The notes under the pieces were generated by a model. It was not told where the DNA came from. It saw only the letters and a program-made list of their open reading frames with translations, and did not search any database. A stretch of 64,000 nt of DNA from Mesobacterium pallidum. GTDB lineage: Bacteria; Pseudomonadota; Alphaproteobacteria; Rhodobacterales; Rhodobacteraceae. Made by a program: the position numbers and the translations under genes. Below, piece after piece: positions 26,543 through 35,070 of the stretch. The stretch spans positions 248,001 to 312,000 of the forward strand of contig NZ_JAIMID010000001.1 in the NCBI RefSeq assembly GCF_019966535.1, read 5' to 3'. Each line of letters begins with the position of its first letter. The stretch's first letter is position 1.

Positions 26543-27389
26543 AGGCATCGTGCAGGGCATCCTGCTGGGCGGTCTCTACGCCCAATACGCGCTGGGCATG
26601 GCGCTGATGTTCGGCGTGATGAAGATCGTCAACGTCACCCACGGCGACCTGGTGATCCTGCTGGCCTTGATCGGAATCAGCTTTGCGGATTTCGCCGGGC
26701 TCGGCCCGTGGAGCGTCCTGGCCACGCTGGTTCCCATCGGCGCGGCCATTGGCTGGCTGCTGCAACGGGCCATGCTGAACCGGGTGGTCGGGAATGACCC
26801 GCTGCCCTCGCTGATCGCCACCTTTGGCCTCTCGATCGCCTTGCAGAACGCCATGCTGGTGGTCTGGTCGGCCGACACGCGTTCCCTGTCCGGCGGCGGC
26901 ATCCAGCAGGCGTCCATCGAGATCGGGCCGCTGTTTGTCGGCGTGCTGCCGCTGATCGTGCTGATCTGCGCCACTCTGCTGACCGGAGGGCTGGACGCCG
27001 TGCTGCGCTTTACCCGCTACGGCCGGTCCCTGCGCGCCGCCTCGGCCGACGTGGAGGCGGCGGCCATGGTCGGCGTCAACCCCAAGTCGGTCTATGCCAC
27101 GGCCACGGCCATCGCGGTCGGCATCCTCGGGTTTGCGGCCACCTTCCAGGCGATGCGGTCCACCGTGGCGCCGGCGGACGGGCCATTCCAGCTGATCTAC
27201 GCCTTCGAGGCGGTGATCATCGGCGGGCTCGGTTCGATCTGGGGCGCCTTCACCGGCGCGATGATCCTCGGCGTCAGCCAGGCCATCGGCTTCCGCATCA
27301 ATCCCGGCTTCGGGATCCTCGCGGGTCACATCGTGTTCCTCGCCGTGCTGGCCATCCGGCCGCAAGGCATCTTCCAGCGCAAATCGTAA
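26529..27389 (+). CDS. Branched-chain-type ABC transporter permease (LivH-like)
   Basis: A 286-residue inner-membrane permease, LivH family. It starts MHWIEGIVQGILLGGLYAQY and carries the family segments MALMFGVMKIVNVTHGD and, near the end, GVSQAIGFRINPGFGILAGH. About eight hydrophobic segments are evident. The DVEAAAMVGVN loop is the ATPase-contact region. It overlaps the LivF end. Pairs with the LivM-like permease that follows. Confidence 0.92.
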   Translation: MHWIEGIVQGILLGGLYAQYALGMALMFGVMKIVNVTHGDLVILLALIGISFADFAGLGPWSVLATLVPIGAAIGWLLQRAMLNRVVGNDPLPSLIATFGLSIALQNAMLVVWSADTRSLSGGGIQQASIEIGPLFVGVLPLIVLICATLLTGGLDAVLRFTRYGRSLRAASADVEAAAMVGVNPKSVYATATAIAVGILGFAATFQAMRSTVAPADGPFQLIYAFEAVIIGGLGSIWGAFTGAMILGVSQAIGFRINPGFGILAGHIVFLAVLAIRPQGIFQRKS

Positions 27390-27400
27390 GGAGCGGGTGC

Positions 27401-28393
27401 ATGTCTTATCGTGTCGAACGCATGACCACGTCGGGCCGCATCGCGCTGCTGATCGGCGCTGTCGCGCTGGGGGCCATCATATCGATGCCCTGGTGGGCCT
27501 CGCAGGGGCTGATCCGGGACGTGATCACGCTGGCCTGCTACATCGCAGTGGCGCAGATGTGGAATATGCTGGCGGGCTACGGCGGCCTTGTGTCGGTCGG
27601 CCAGCAGGCCTTTGTCGGGGTCGCGGCCTATGCCATGTTCGTGCTGGCGCAGACCTTTGGCGTGAACCCCTTCGTCGCCGTGGGCCTGTCGTTGATCGCG
27701 CCCGCGCTGCTGGCGGTGCCGATCTACCTGCTGCTGCACCGGCTCGAGGGGCCGTATTTCGCCATCGGTACCTGGGTGGTGGCCGAGGCGCTGCGGCTTG
27801 TCGCCACCAACATGCCGCTGGTCAACGGCGGCGCGGGGATGAGCCTGCGCGTCATGACGCAGTTCTCGGCACATGAACGGGCCATCGCGGGCTCGATCCT
27901 CGCCGCGCTGCTGCTGCTGGTGACCGTGGGCGGCAGCTACCTGCTGCTGCGCAGCCGCTACGGCATCGCCCTGACGGCGATGCGCGACAACCCGGTCGCC
28001 GCACGCAGCCAGGGGGTCGACGTGCAGCGCCTGCGGTTCTGGATCTTCGTCGCCGCCGCCGTGGGGACAGGCTTTGCCGGGGCGGTCTACTTCATGGTGC
28101 AACTGCGCATCACGCCGCCCTCGGCCTTTTCGATGGAATGGGCGAACCTTGCCATCTTCATCGTCATGGTCGGCGGCATCGGCAGCATCGAGGGCGTTCT
28201 GATCGGCGCCGTCATCTACTTCTTCGCCGACCGCTGGTTCGGGGAATATGGCGCCAGCTACCTGATCGTGCTGGGCCTTCTGACCCTGATGACCGCGCTC
28301 TTCTTCCGCGAAGGGCTCTGGGGCCTCTGGCGGCGCAAGTTCGACGCGCCCTGGTTCCCGACCCGCCGGACGCTTGTGCAGGGAGACCGCTGA
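27401..28393 (+). CDS. Branched-chain-type ABC transporter permease (LivM-like)
   Basis: A 330-residue permease, LivM family, with about nine hydrophobic segments and the family pattern YGGLVSVGQQAFVGVAAYA. It also has the coupling loop ALTAMRDNPVAARSQGVDV. AAGGAG lies six bases before ATG 27401, supporting this start over the ATG at 27422. It ends by overlapping the alcohol dehydrogenase start by one base (TGATG), showing that the enzyme is in the same operon. Confidence 0.92.
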   Translation: MSYRVERMTTSGRIALLIGAVALGAIISMPWWASQGLIRDVITLACYIAVAQMWNMLAGYGGLVSVGQQAFVGVAAYAMFVLAQTFGVNPFVAVGLSLIAPALLAVPIYLLLHRLEGPYFAIGTWVVAEALRLVATNMPLVNGGAGMSLRVMTQFSAHERAIAGSILAALLLLVTVGGSYLLLRSRYGIALTAMRDNPVAARSQGVDVQRLRFWIFVAAAVGTGFAGAVYFMVQLRITPPSAFSMEWANLAIFIVMVGGIGSIEGVLIGAVIYFFADRWFGEYGASYLIVLGLLTLMTALFFREGLWGLWRRKFDAPWFPTRRTLVQGDR

Positions 28394-29406
28394 TGAAAGC
28401 CCTTGTCTTCGACGCCCACGGCCAGCCGCTGCGCGAAACCGAGGTGCCCGATCCGACCTGCCGCGCCGACGAGGTGGTGATCTCGGTCTGTCGCTGCGGC
28501 ATCTGCGGCAGCGATCTGCACATGACCGAGGACCCCGCGACCTTCGGCCTCGGCACCGGGGACGTGATCGGGCACGAGTTCGCGGGCGAGGTGCTCGAGG
28601 TCGGGCGCGAGGTGACGGACCTCAAGCCCGGGGACCTCGTGGCCGCCGCCCCGCTGCGCGGATGCGGCGCCTGCGGCCCCTGCCGCAACGGCGACCCGGC
28701 CTGGTGCGACAACGGCATGACCCTGATCGGCGGCGGCTACGCCGAATACGCCGCCCTCGCGGGCCGGCAGCTGCGCAAGCTGCCGCAGGGCATTTCGCTG
28801 GCCGACGGCGCACTGGCCGAGCCGCTGGCGGTGGCGCTGCATGGCCTCATGCGCTCGGGCATGAAGCCCGGCGACCGGGTGCTGGTCGTCGGCGCGGGGG
28901 CCATCGGCCTTGCGGTCGTCTACTGGGCGCGGCGGCTGGGGGCGGGCTGCGTCGTGGCAGCCGACCTGCACGAGTACCAGCGTGACCGGGCAATGGACCT
29001 GGGCGCCACGGGGTTCATCACCTCGGGCCCGGACATGGCGCAGCGGGTGGCGGCGGCCTGCGGCGGCGCGCCCGACATCGTGTTCGAATGCGTGGGCAAG
29101 GTGGGGCTGATCGACCATTGCATCGACCTTGTCCGCCCGCGCGGCACAGTCTGCGTGCTGGGCCTTTGCGTCGGGACCGACCGGATGGACAGCTTCCGCG
29201 CGATCTCGAAAGAGGTGACCATGATCATGTCGGTGTTCTTCAACATGCACGAGTTCGCCAATGCCATCGACGCGCTGGACGCGGGCCGTTTCGCCCCGCA
29301 ACACTTGGTGTCGGACACGGTGACCCTGGCCTCGGCCCCGGTCGCCTTCGAGGCGCTCAAGCAACGCACGACCGAATGCAAGGTGTTGATCGCACCGGGC
29401 GGGTGA
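28393..29406 (+). CDS. Zinc-dependent alcohol dehydrogenase (MDR family)
   Basis: A 337-residue medium-chain dehydrogenase. Catalytic zinc ligands: Cys in CGICGSDLH and His in GHEFAGEV. Structural zinc cysteines: CGACGPCRNGDPAWC. Rossmann fingerprint: VLVVGAGAIGLAVV. It resembles the threonine/sorbitol dehydrogenase branch. ATG 28393 overlaps the permease stop. As last gene of the operon it probably oxidises a secondary alcohol on the pathway served by the importer, cupin and SDR. The actual substrate is unknown. Confidence 0.9.
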   Translation: MKALVFDAHGQPLRETEVPDPTCRADEVVISVCRCGICGSDLHMTEDPATFGLGTGDVIGHEFAGEVLEVGREVTDLKPGDLVAAAPLRGCGACGPCRNGDPAWCDNGMTLIGGGYAEYAALAGRQLRKLPQGISLADGALAEPLAVALHGLMRSGMKPGDRVLVVGAGAIGLAVVYWARRLGAGCVVAADLHEYQRDRAMDLGATGFITSGPDMAQRVAAACGGAPDIVFECVGKVGLIDHCIDLVRPRGTVCVLGLCVGTDRMDSFRAISKEVTMIMSVFFNMHEFANAIDALDAGRFAPQHLVSDTVTLASAPVAFEALKQRTTECKVLIAPGG

Positions 29407-29594
29407 CGGCCCCGGCCGGGGCGGAGGCGCCGCGGCCCACCGGGCCTCGACCTATGCGGCGGCCGGGCCGGCCCCGGCGTGATCCCGCCCCCCCGGGGAG
29501 ACTCGGTCGCACAAATCGGCTGACGCCCGTGGTTCCCCTTTCCCGAGGCAGACATCCCATGGCCGCCGCGCCAGGCATGACCGGCGCGCCGTAT

Positions 29595-29946
29595 CGGGCC
29601 GCCGCGCCCGCGTGCGTGCCATGCGCCGTCACGCGCGACCTTGATGCCGGGGCCATCCGCCGCCCGGCAGGGCATGTCCCAGCCGTGTCCCGAGAGGGGG
29701 GCACGGCTGCCGGGCCCCCTGCGACCCACGATGCGCGATGCCTGCCGCGCGCATCCTCTGACGGCGAGACAGGGTGCTGGCGCCGGGCCAAATCCGGCCC
29801 GGGCCAACCGCCCGCAACAGGCTCTCGGCGCCCCCGGGTCGCCTTGCGGAGCGCCACGCCGAGCCGTCCAAGGCACGGCCGGTGCAGGGCCGACAGCAGT
29901 TCTCCGGACTGCGGTCGGGGCGCCCTTCAACCGTCCTCTACTGCAG
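29595..29946 (-). mobile_element. IS5-family transposase remnant (left edge of decayed island)
   Basis: Read on the minus strand in more than one frame, this stretch gives recognisable IS5-type transposase pieces: AESLLRAVGPG, then STLSRRQ and AHRGSQG, then GPGIKVARDGAWHARG. The pieces come in the right order but with frameshifts (an extra C in the run before AESLLR), so no product is possible. A homologous copy, roughly 80% alike by eye and in opposite orientation, lies at 34555-34910. No terminal inverted repeats were recognised. Confidence 0.65.
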
Positions 29947-30165
29947 GTTCCGAACGGGCAGGTCGCAGCACGTCTCATGGCAGCCGCGCCCGCGTTCGCG
30001 TATGCGGTGACGGAGCCGCGCGTTGATGCCCGTCTCAGGGTGGAAGTGCGTTTCGCAAGGGATGCTCGGACTGCGTGTCGCGGGTCCTTCGGTGTCGAGA
30101 CGATCGCGCCTGCTGCCGAAACCACGGATTGCCGCGATCGTGCATGCGCTCGGGGTGTCAATGAG

Positions 30166-30444
30166 ATGATGCCGTCCCCTGCTGTCCGCATCCCGTTGGC
30201 GACACAGCCGGTCGACATCAGGAAGGGCCAAGACGGGCGCGCCCTGATGGTGCAATCGGTTCAGAAGGAGGACCCGTTCACCGGCACCCTTGTTCGCGTT
30301 GGTGCCAGGCGCACCGACAGGCCGAAGATCCTGTTCCCGAACGGCCGTGGCCCGCTGGTGGCTTGTAAGTGGCGGAAAGGGAAGACCTTCACCTCGCCGG
30401 CAGTTCCGACCGGCGTGATGGGGTCGAACCCGGCGCAGTGCTAG
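30166..30444 (+). mobile_element. IS66-family TnpB (ORF2) remnant
   Basis: A 92-residue frame beginning MMPSPAVRIPLATQPVDIRKG, the characteristic IS66 ORF2 start, followed by a DPFTG-type segment and RRTDRPKILFPNGRGP. The C-terminus is altered after KGKTF. The 100 bases or so upstream may hold the end of TnpA (for example LRVAGPS), but this is weak. It lies 5' of a broken IS66 transposase in the normal IS66 order, so an IS66 element has decayed here. Confidence 0.7.
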
Positions 30445-30544
30445 TATCTCGAGAGTGCGGTCGCCTAAGCCGAGGAGATGCAGGAGACGCAGGCGCCGTC
30501 CGTGAACCGGTCCCGGCGTGCGCCCGTGACCACCCGGGTTGGCG

Positions 30545-30890
30545 CCGAGAGGATCCACCCGGTGTGGTCCTCTTCGACACGCCCGACCGCGCCGCAAAGC
30601 ACGCGGAGACGATCCTGCGGGGTTGCGGCGGCATCCGGCAACGCGGCGGATACCAGGGCTACAACCGTCTGACGCGTCCCTCCCGCAAGGGCGGCGATCC
30701 GGTTCATGTGGCGCATTGTAGGCCCCATTCCCGGCGCAAGCTCAAAGAAGGGCTCGACCGCAACGGCCCCGAGATCGCCGCCGAGGGGGACGCCGGATCA
30801 CCGAACTCCACAAGACCGAGGCCGCCAGTCGCGGCATGGCACCGGGATGGCAGGCGCGCACCGGCCGCCAACGGACAAGGGAGGTATCGA
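30545..30890 (+). mobile_element. IS66-family transposase (TnpC) internal fragment
   Basis: The frame around 30548-30790 reads HAETILRGCGGI, GGYQGYNRLTRPSRKGGDP, then HSRRKLKEGLDRNG and PEIAAEG, the central DDE region of IS66 transposases. The match continues in another frame (about 30792-30885) as RITELHKTEAASRGMAPG. A frameshift thus divides it, and both ends are missing. Confidence 0.75.
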
Positions 30891-31265
30891 CCGCACCCAG
30901 ACACGCGCCCGGCACGAAGACGGCGTCGCCACGACGGTGCCTCCGCCCGGGACGTCCGGAAGAAATCCAAGGGGATGTTCGGGAAAGCCGACCGCGTCAA
31001 AGAGCCTCATCGCGATGTCATCGGTGCCACCGGTCCGGTCAACAATCACGTCGACATGCCACATGCCGTGCCAAGCCTTGCGATCCCGCGCAGCCGACTT
31101 GACGCGCAGCCGAGGGCAGTCCGCACCGTCGAGGCCTCAGCCGCGCCGGGGGTCAGAGTTCAACTTGGGGCGAGCGTGATCGATGCCTGCCTTGGGGACC
31201 GTGCGAAAAACCAGGAATGCATGATGGCGGCCATATTGATCCCTTATCGGTATCGGGGGAGGAGC
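30891..31265. other. Unassigned stretch inside the decayed island
   Basis: Nothing recognisable was found on either strand between the IS66 fragment and the LysR pseudogene. GGGAGGAGC at the end is a good ribosome binding site for the LysR gene. Confidence 0.4.
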
Positions 31266-32152
31266 GTGGAACTTCGAAGGCTGACCTGTTTACTCGCCGT
31301 GGCGGAGGAGTTGCATGTCGGGCGTGCGGCCGCGAGGCTGGACATCGCGCAGCCTCCGCTGTCGCGCCAGATTGCAGCGCTCGAGGTGGACATCGGAGCG
31401 CAGCTGTCTGATCGCTCTCGAAGCCAGATCCGGCTGACGCAGGCAGGCGAGGTGCCGGAGCGTCAGCGCGGGTGTTGGTGGATCGTCTGGATGCTGCCTA
31501 CAAGAAAGCCCGCCTCGTTGGCGAAGGTGGCGCGGGACGACTGCGTATCGCTTTTGTCGGCTCTGCATCCCATGGTGTCCTGCCCAACCTGATAAAGTCC
31601 TGCCGAACACCCTACCCGAATGCCGAGCTGGCGTATTCAGCGATGAACACTGCCGCGTTGCATTCGGCTTTGGTTCAGCGGGAAATCGACCTGGCCGTGG
31701 CTCGCCCGGCACTGTCGGATGACGAACTGCGCGCGGAAGCTCTGGTTCACGAGGATCTGATCCTCGCGGTGCCCGACAGCTCGGAAGTTGCTTCGCGCAA
31801 GGTGATCCGCCTGGCCGACCTCAACAAAAAAAACGGTTGTCCTTTGTCCTCGCCGACCGCGCCCCTGCTACGCGGACTCGGTCCTCGCCATTTGCCGCGA
31901 GGAAGGTTTCAGACCTGCGGCATTGGAACTGGCGCAGGATGACCAGACCGCCATCAGCCTGGTTTTCCTGGGCGTGGGCATTTCGATTGTGCCGGAAAGC
32001 GTGTCTCGGACCTCTCGTCGTGGCGGGGTCTTTCGAAAGTATAAGGGGTCAATCCCGGCATCGGACTGACGATCCATGCCAGGCGCGACACCCGATCGGC
32101 CAAGATGGCACAGTTCTTTGATGTCGCGCGTAAGTTCACGCGCAAGCGGTGA
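31266..32152 (+). pseudogene. LysR-family regulator, frameshifted (CatR/BenM-like N-terminus)
   Basis: It begins with GTG 31266 after GGGAGGAG. The first 60 residues are a good LysR helix-turn-helix: LRRLTCLLAVAEELHVGRAA, then ARLDIAQPPLSRQIAALE. The frame is lost near 31460. The effector domain resumes in another frame (LVDRLDAAYKKARLVG from 31472) to about 31840, where a run of A's marks another shift. A third frame continues (RLSFVLADRAP) and the last frame ends FDVARKFTRKR-stop at 32152. At least two frameshifts make it non-functional. CatR-like regulators commonly control muconate cycloisomerase genes, a fragment of which lies next to it. Confidence 0.82.
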
Positions 32153-32196
32153 CGGGTCCCGCGGCCGTAGTCACCCAAAAGAAGAAAGCGCAGAGT

Positions 32197-32474
32197 TCAG
32201 GCCTTGCGGGTGGCGTCTTTCAGCGCGTCCATGTCGACCGTGATGCCGGGGCCGGGGCCTTGGGGCAGGTCGACGTGGAAGTCACGGTACGAGATGCCGG
32301 AGGCGGCATGATCCTGTCGCAGGATCGATGGACCGAAGTGTTCGCAACCCCGTTCCAGCGCTGGCACGGTGTCGAAGACAGCGAGATGTGCAGCTGTGCC
32401 GATCCCCGACTCCAAAAGGCAGCCGCCAAAACGTTCCATCCCGAAGGCGCTGGCGACGTCCGCGGCACGTCTGA
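32197..32474 (-). pseudogene. Muconate cycloisomerase-like enzyme, C-terminal fragment
   Basis: On the minus strand the frame reads LPELRRAADVASAFGMERFG, GCLLESGIGTAAHLAVF, then GCEHFGPSIL and YRDFHVDLPQGPGPG, ending at the TGA at 32197-32199. This is the C-terminal quarter of a mandelate racemase/muconate-lactonizing enzyme, ring-cleavage branch. The rest of the gene is missing: homology stops at about 32474, exactly where LivF homology begins on the other strand. In life such enzymes convert cis,cis-muconate to muconolactone in catechol breakdown. Confidence 0.78.
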
Positions 32475-32940
32475 GTTCCGGAAGGGCGCCGGTTGTTCCG
32501 CTCGCTCACGGTCGAGGAAAGCCTGCTGATCGGCGCGGCTGGCGGGCGCTGGGGCCCATGGTCGCTCGACCAGGTCCATGGTCTGTTCCCGGATCTCATG
32601 GCGAAAAAGACCAACCCCGGCACCGCGCTGTCTGGTGGGCACCAACGAATGGTCGCCATCGGGCGCGCGCTGATGTCGAACCCTAGGCTGCTGCCCGGTG
32701 ACGAGATCAGCCAGGGCCTCGCGCCGAAGGTCATCATGGACATCCACGAGTCCGTGCCCCGTATCCGGGAACACGGCACCTCTATCATCGTGGTTGAACA
32801 AGACGTCGGGAGAGCCATGGCCGTTGCGGACAGGGTTCACTGTTTCATGGGGGGCCGCGTGACGCTTTCGGGTACGCCCGACCTATTCACCCGCGCCCAG
32901 ATCGCACCGGTGTCTTTGGGCATGCAAGAGGATATCGCGT
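32475..32940 (+). pseudogene. LivF-type ABC ATPase, N-terminally deleted and eroded
   Basis: Homology starts abruptly at about 32475 with VPEGRRLFRSLTVEESLLIG, the middle of a LivF protein, so the Walker A half is gone. The signature is damaged (LSGGHQRM for LSGGQQQM) and Walker B reads LLPGDEISQGLAP. The end of the protein is lost by a frame change: the open frame runs on past the next gene's start instead of stopping. It cannot bind ATP. It is the first of three decayed liv genes in normal order (F-H-M). Confidence 0.8.
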
Positions 32941-32985
32941 CCGGCAGCCCCCGGTGGTTCCACACCATATGGAAGGGGCCGCCTG

Positions 32986-33420
32986 ATGGTCTGGATCAAT
33001 GCCATGATCCAGGGGGTCATGCTTGGCGGGCTCCGCGCGCTTTGTGCCGCCGGGCCGAGCCTGATGTTCGGTGTCTTGCGCTTCATCATTATCGCACACC
33101 GAGATTTCATCGTCCTTGGCGCCCATGCGATCCACTTTTTCCTTGTTTCATTGGGGCTTCCCGCCGCAATGGGCGTCGTGCCCGTGGTGTTGCTTCTGGC
33201 CGCGGCAGGCCATTTGAACCAGCGCGACCTGCGCAATCGGGTGTTGGGTCAATGCATCCTGCTGCCGATCCTCGTGACTTTCGGAATGTCCATCATCCTT
33301 GGCGTGGCGCAGGCCATCGGTGCCCAGGTCGACGCGGGCTATCAGATCCTCGCCGTCCACCTCGCCTGCCTCGTCATCCTCATCGTCAGCCCGCGCGGGT
33401 TGATGCCGAAAATGGCCTGA
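32986..33420 (+). pseudogene. LivH-type permease with internal deletion
   Basis: The frame is open for 144 residues and starts well (MVWINAMIQGVMLGGLRALC, then GVLRFIIIAHRDF). After FGMSIIL it jumps directly to GVAQAIGAQVDAGYQILAVH, which in an intact LivH lies near the C-terminus (compare the gene at 26529). About 140 residues of the core are therefore deleted in frame, removing several helices and the ATPase-contact loop. The reading frame survived but a working permease is unlikely. Confidence 0.8.
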
Positions 33421-33424
33421 CCTC

Positions 33425-33900
33425 ATGACGTCCATGGACATTGAATCTCCAAGGAGCGCCCCGGCGGCACGGTTCATCCCCATTGCCGTGGTGGCACTTG
33501 CAATCGCCGTGATGGCCGCCGCCCCCTGGTGGGCGGGGCGCGCGGACCTGCGCCTGTTGATGGAGGTGCGTGCATAGCGCGCCGTTGCGCAGATGTGGAA
33601 CCTGCTCGCGGGCTTCACCGGCCGTGTCAGCGTCGGCCAACAGGCATGGGTCGGACTGGGCGTTTACCTCTTTCTTGCATCGACGATCTTTCTGGGCATG
33701 CCGGTAATCGGCGATGATACGCGCATCGGTCTTGGCGGGCATTCCGGCGCTCCCCGTCGGCATGATCGCCTTCCGCCTCCAAGGCGCGTATCTTGCCATC
33801 GGAACATGGGTGATTGCCGAAGTCTTCCGCCTTGTCACGGCACAGGTCGATGCGTTGGGCGGCGGCTCCGGCATCTCGCTCCCGGTGCGGGTCGCCCGTT
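33425..33900 (+). pseudogene. LivM-type permease, stop codon and frameshift, truncated
   Basis: ATG 33425 starts a LivM-like protein (VALAIAVMAAAPWWAGRADL). An in-frame TAG at 33575-33577 interrupts it just before RAVAQMWNLLAGFTGRVSVG. The match changes frame near 33710 and continues as FRLQGAYLAIGTWVIAEVFR to about 33900, then ends. Roughly the C-terminal half is missing. It is homologous to the intact gene at 27401. Confidence 0.8.
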
Positions 33901-34166
33901 CCCGGGCTCCCGTTCGATGACGGAATTGACCATGTCTTACATGGCCTTCGCCGTCGGAAATTCGTCGGTGCTCTTTGTCTGCCAGTTCTTTTCGCTCGGC
34001 CGGTCCTGCGAGAACCGCAGGGAATGGAAATCGCGCCGAAACAGGTCTCGGATGCCAAAGGATACCGCGGCGGTCGCATCAGTGGGATTGTCCCCGGAAA
34101 CCGGACACCCTGCCAAGCTTGTCGTCGACGAAGTGGAGGGAGACCGGCGTGGTTGGCGAGCGATAG
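33901..34166. other. Unassigned stretch inside the decayed island
   Basis: Sequence between the LivM remnant and IS fragments. No product was recognised in any frame. Confidence 0.4.
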
Positions 34167-34221
34167 AACGACGGTGCGGAGTTCAAGGCGAAGCTGGCGC
34201 TATAGGTCACTTGGCGCCCGC
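34167..34221 (+). mobile_element. IS3-type OrfA helix-turn-helix scrap
   Basis: A single short match: NDGAEFKAKLAL followed by a stop, like the (A/P)EFKAKVALEA start of IS3-family OrfA proteins. Only about 12 residues, so tentative, but it lies beside an IS3 OrfB remnant. Confidence 0.35.
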
Positions 34222-34274
34222 TCAGGGTTGCTGACCCGGTGGCGAAGCAAGGTGAGGTGGCCTTGCGGTCCCGG

Positions 34275-34503
34275 GCATCTGCCTGTTCCGTTTCTGCTGT
34301 CTGGTATCGCAGTCACAGGGCGACATCATGCCGTTTTTCATGCGTCTTCGTGTGGGGTCATGGCACATCCCGATCAATGCGAAGACGTCGCGCCCGGCTT
34401 TGTCGCGTGTCGGATCGGTCCGGCACCTGAGACGTTCGCGATTGAGAAACCGGCAGAAGCTCTCGGCCACAGCGCAGTCATCACAAGTCCCGCGCCGGAT
34501 CAT
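34275..34503 (-). mobile_element. IS3-family transposase OrfB, C-terminal remnant
   Basis: On the minus strand from ATG 34503 the frame reads RRGTCDDCAVAESFCRFLNR, then RTDPTRDKAGRDVFALIGM and RRRMKNGMMSPCDCD. This follows the end of an IS3 OrfB (RRGNCYDNAVAESFF and RKHVRNGMLSP in typical members), including the DDE glutamate of AVAESF. The N-terminal two thirds are absent. Confidence 0.72.
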
Positions 34504-34554
34504 TCCGGGTTCGAGGAGGCTGTGACAGAAACACGCCGGCCAATCCCGCCCGGC

Positions 34555-34910
34555 AAGGACGGGTGAAGGTCGCCCGGACAGCAATCCGGAAGACCGGTGT
34601 CAGCCCTGAACCGGCAAAGCCCTGGGCTGTTCGGCATGGCGCTGCGGCAGGTGACCGGGGGCGTCGAGAGCCTATTGCGGCGGGTTGGCCCCGGTATCAA
34701 GGTCGGGCGTGACGGCGCGTAGCGCGCGTGCGGCGCAAGATGCAGCTTGGGGTCGACGAGGAGACGCGGGACATCCGCGCTGTCGAGATCGGCGGGGTCG
34801 ATCTCGGCGATGTTCCGGTGCCGCCCGATCTGCTTGAAGAGGGGATCCCGCCGCCGGCGCCGCGTCGCGCGAAGGAGCCTGTGTCACACTGCCGGGCCAG
34901 CGGCTCATGA
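34555..34910 (+). mobile_element. IS5-family transposase remnant (right edge of decayed island)
   Basis: In the plus direction: FGMALRQVTGGVESLLRRVG joins directly to GPGIKVGRDGA, skipping about 40 residues present in the left copy. After a stop and frame change it continues MQLGVDEETRDIRAVEIGG and DVPVPPDLLEEGIPP. These are the central IS5-type motifs (FGxxLRQxxGxVESLLR, GIKVxGxGxW, DEExxxIRAVE). The nucleotide sequence from about 34555 to 34745 is similar to the complement of 29595-29946. No active product is possible. Confidence 0.7.
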
Positions 34911-35070
34911 CGCGGGATGCGACTGCCAGGCGGCCGGGCGTCAGGTCCGCACCGCCGGTCCGAACGGCGATACAGCACCTGGCATGCCGGTCACGGAATC
35001 TGTGGGTTGCCTGCCCAGCGAATGGGAACCACGGATGCCGGCCGATTTGTGCGCCGGAGTCTCGCGGCCG

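Noticed and set aside
30798..31064. Minus-strand frame beginning MWHVDVIVDRTGG
   Set aside because: It overlaps the IS66 TnpC remnant and the following empty stretch; the protein-like beginning soon becomes low-complexity and matches no family known to me.
29407..35070. Apparent new genes among the many short frames of the island
   Set aside because: All recognisable pieces are parts of IS66, IS3, IS5, LysR, cycloisomerase or Liv genes. The remaining frames have no family and poor starts.
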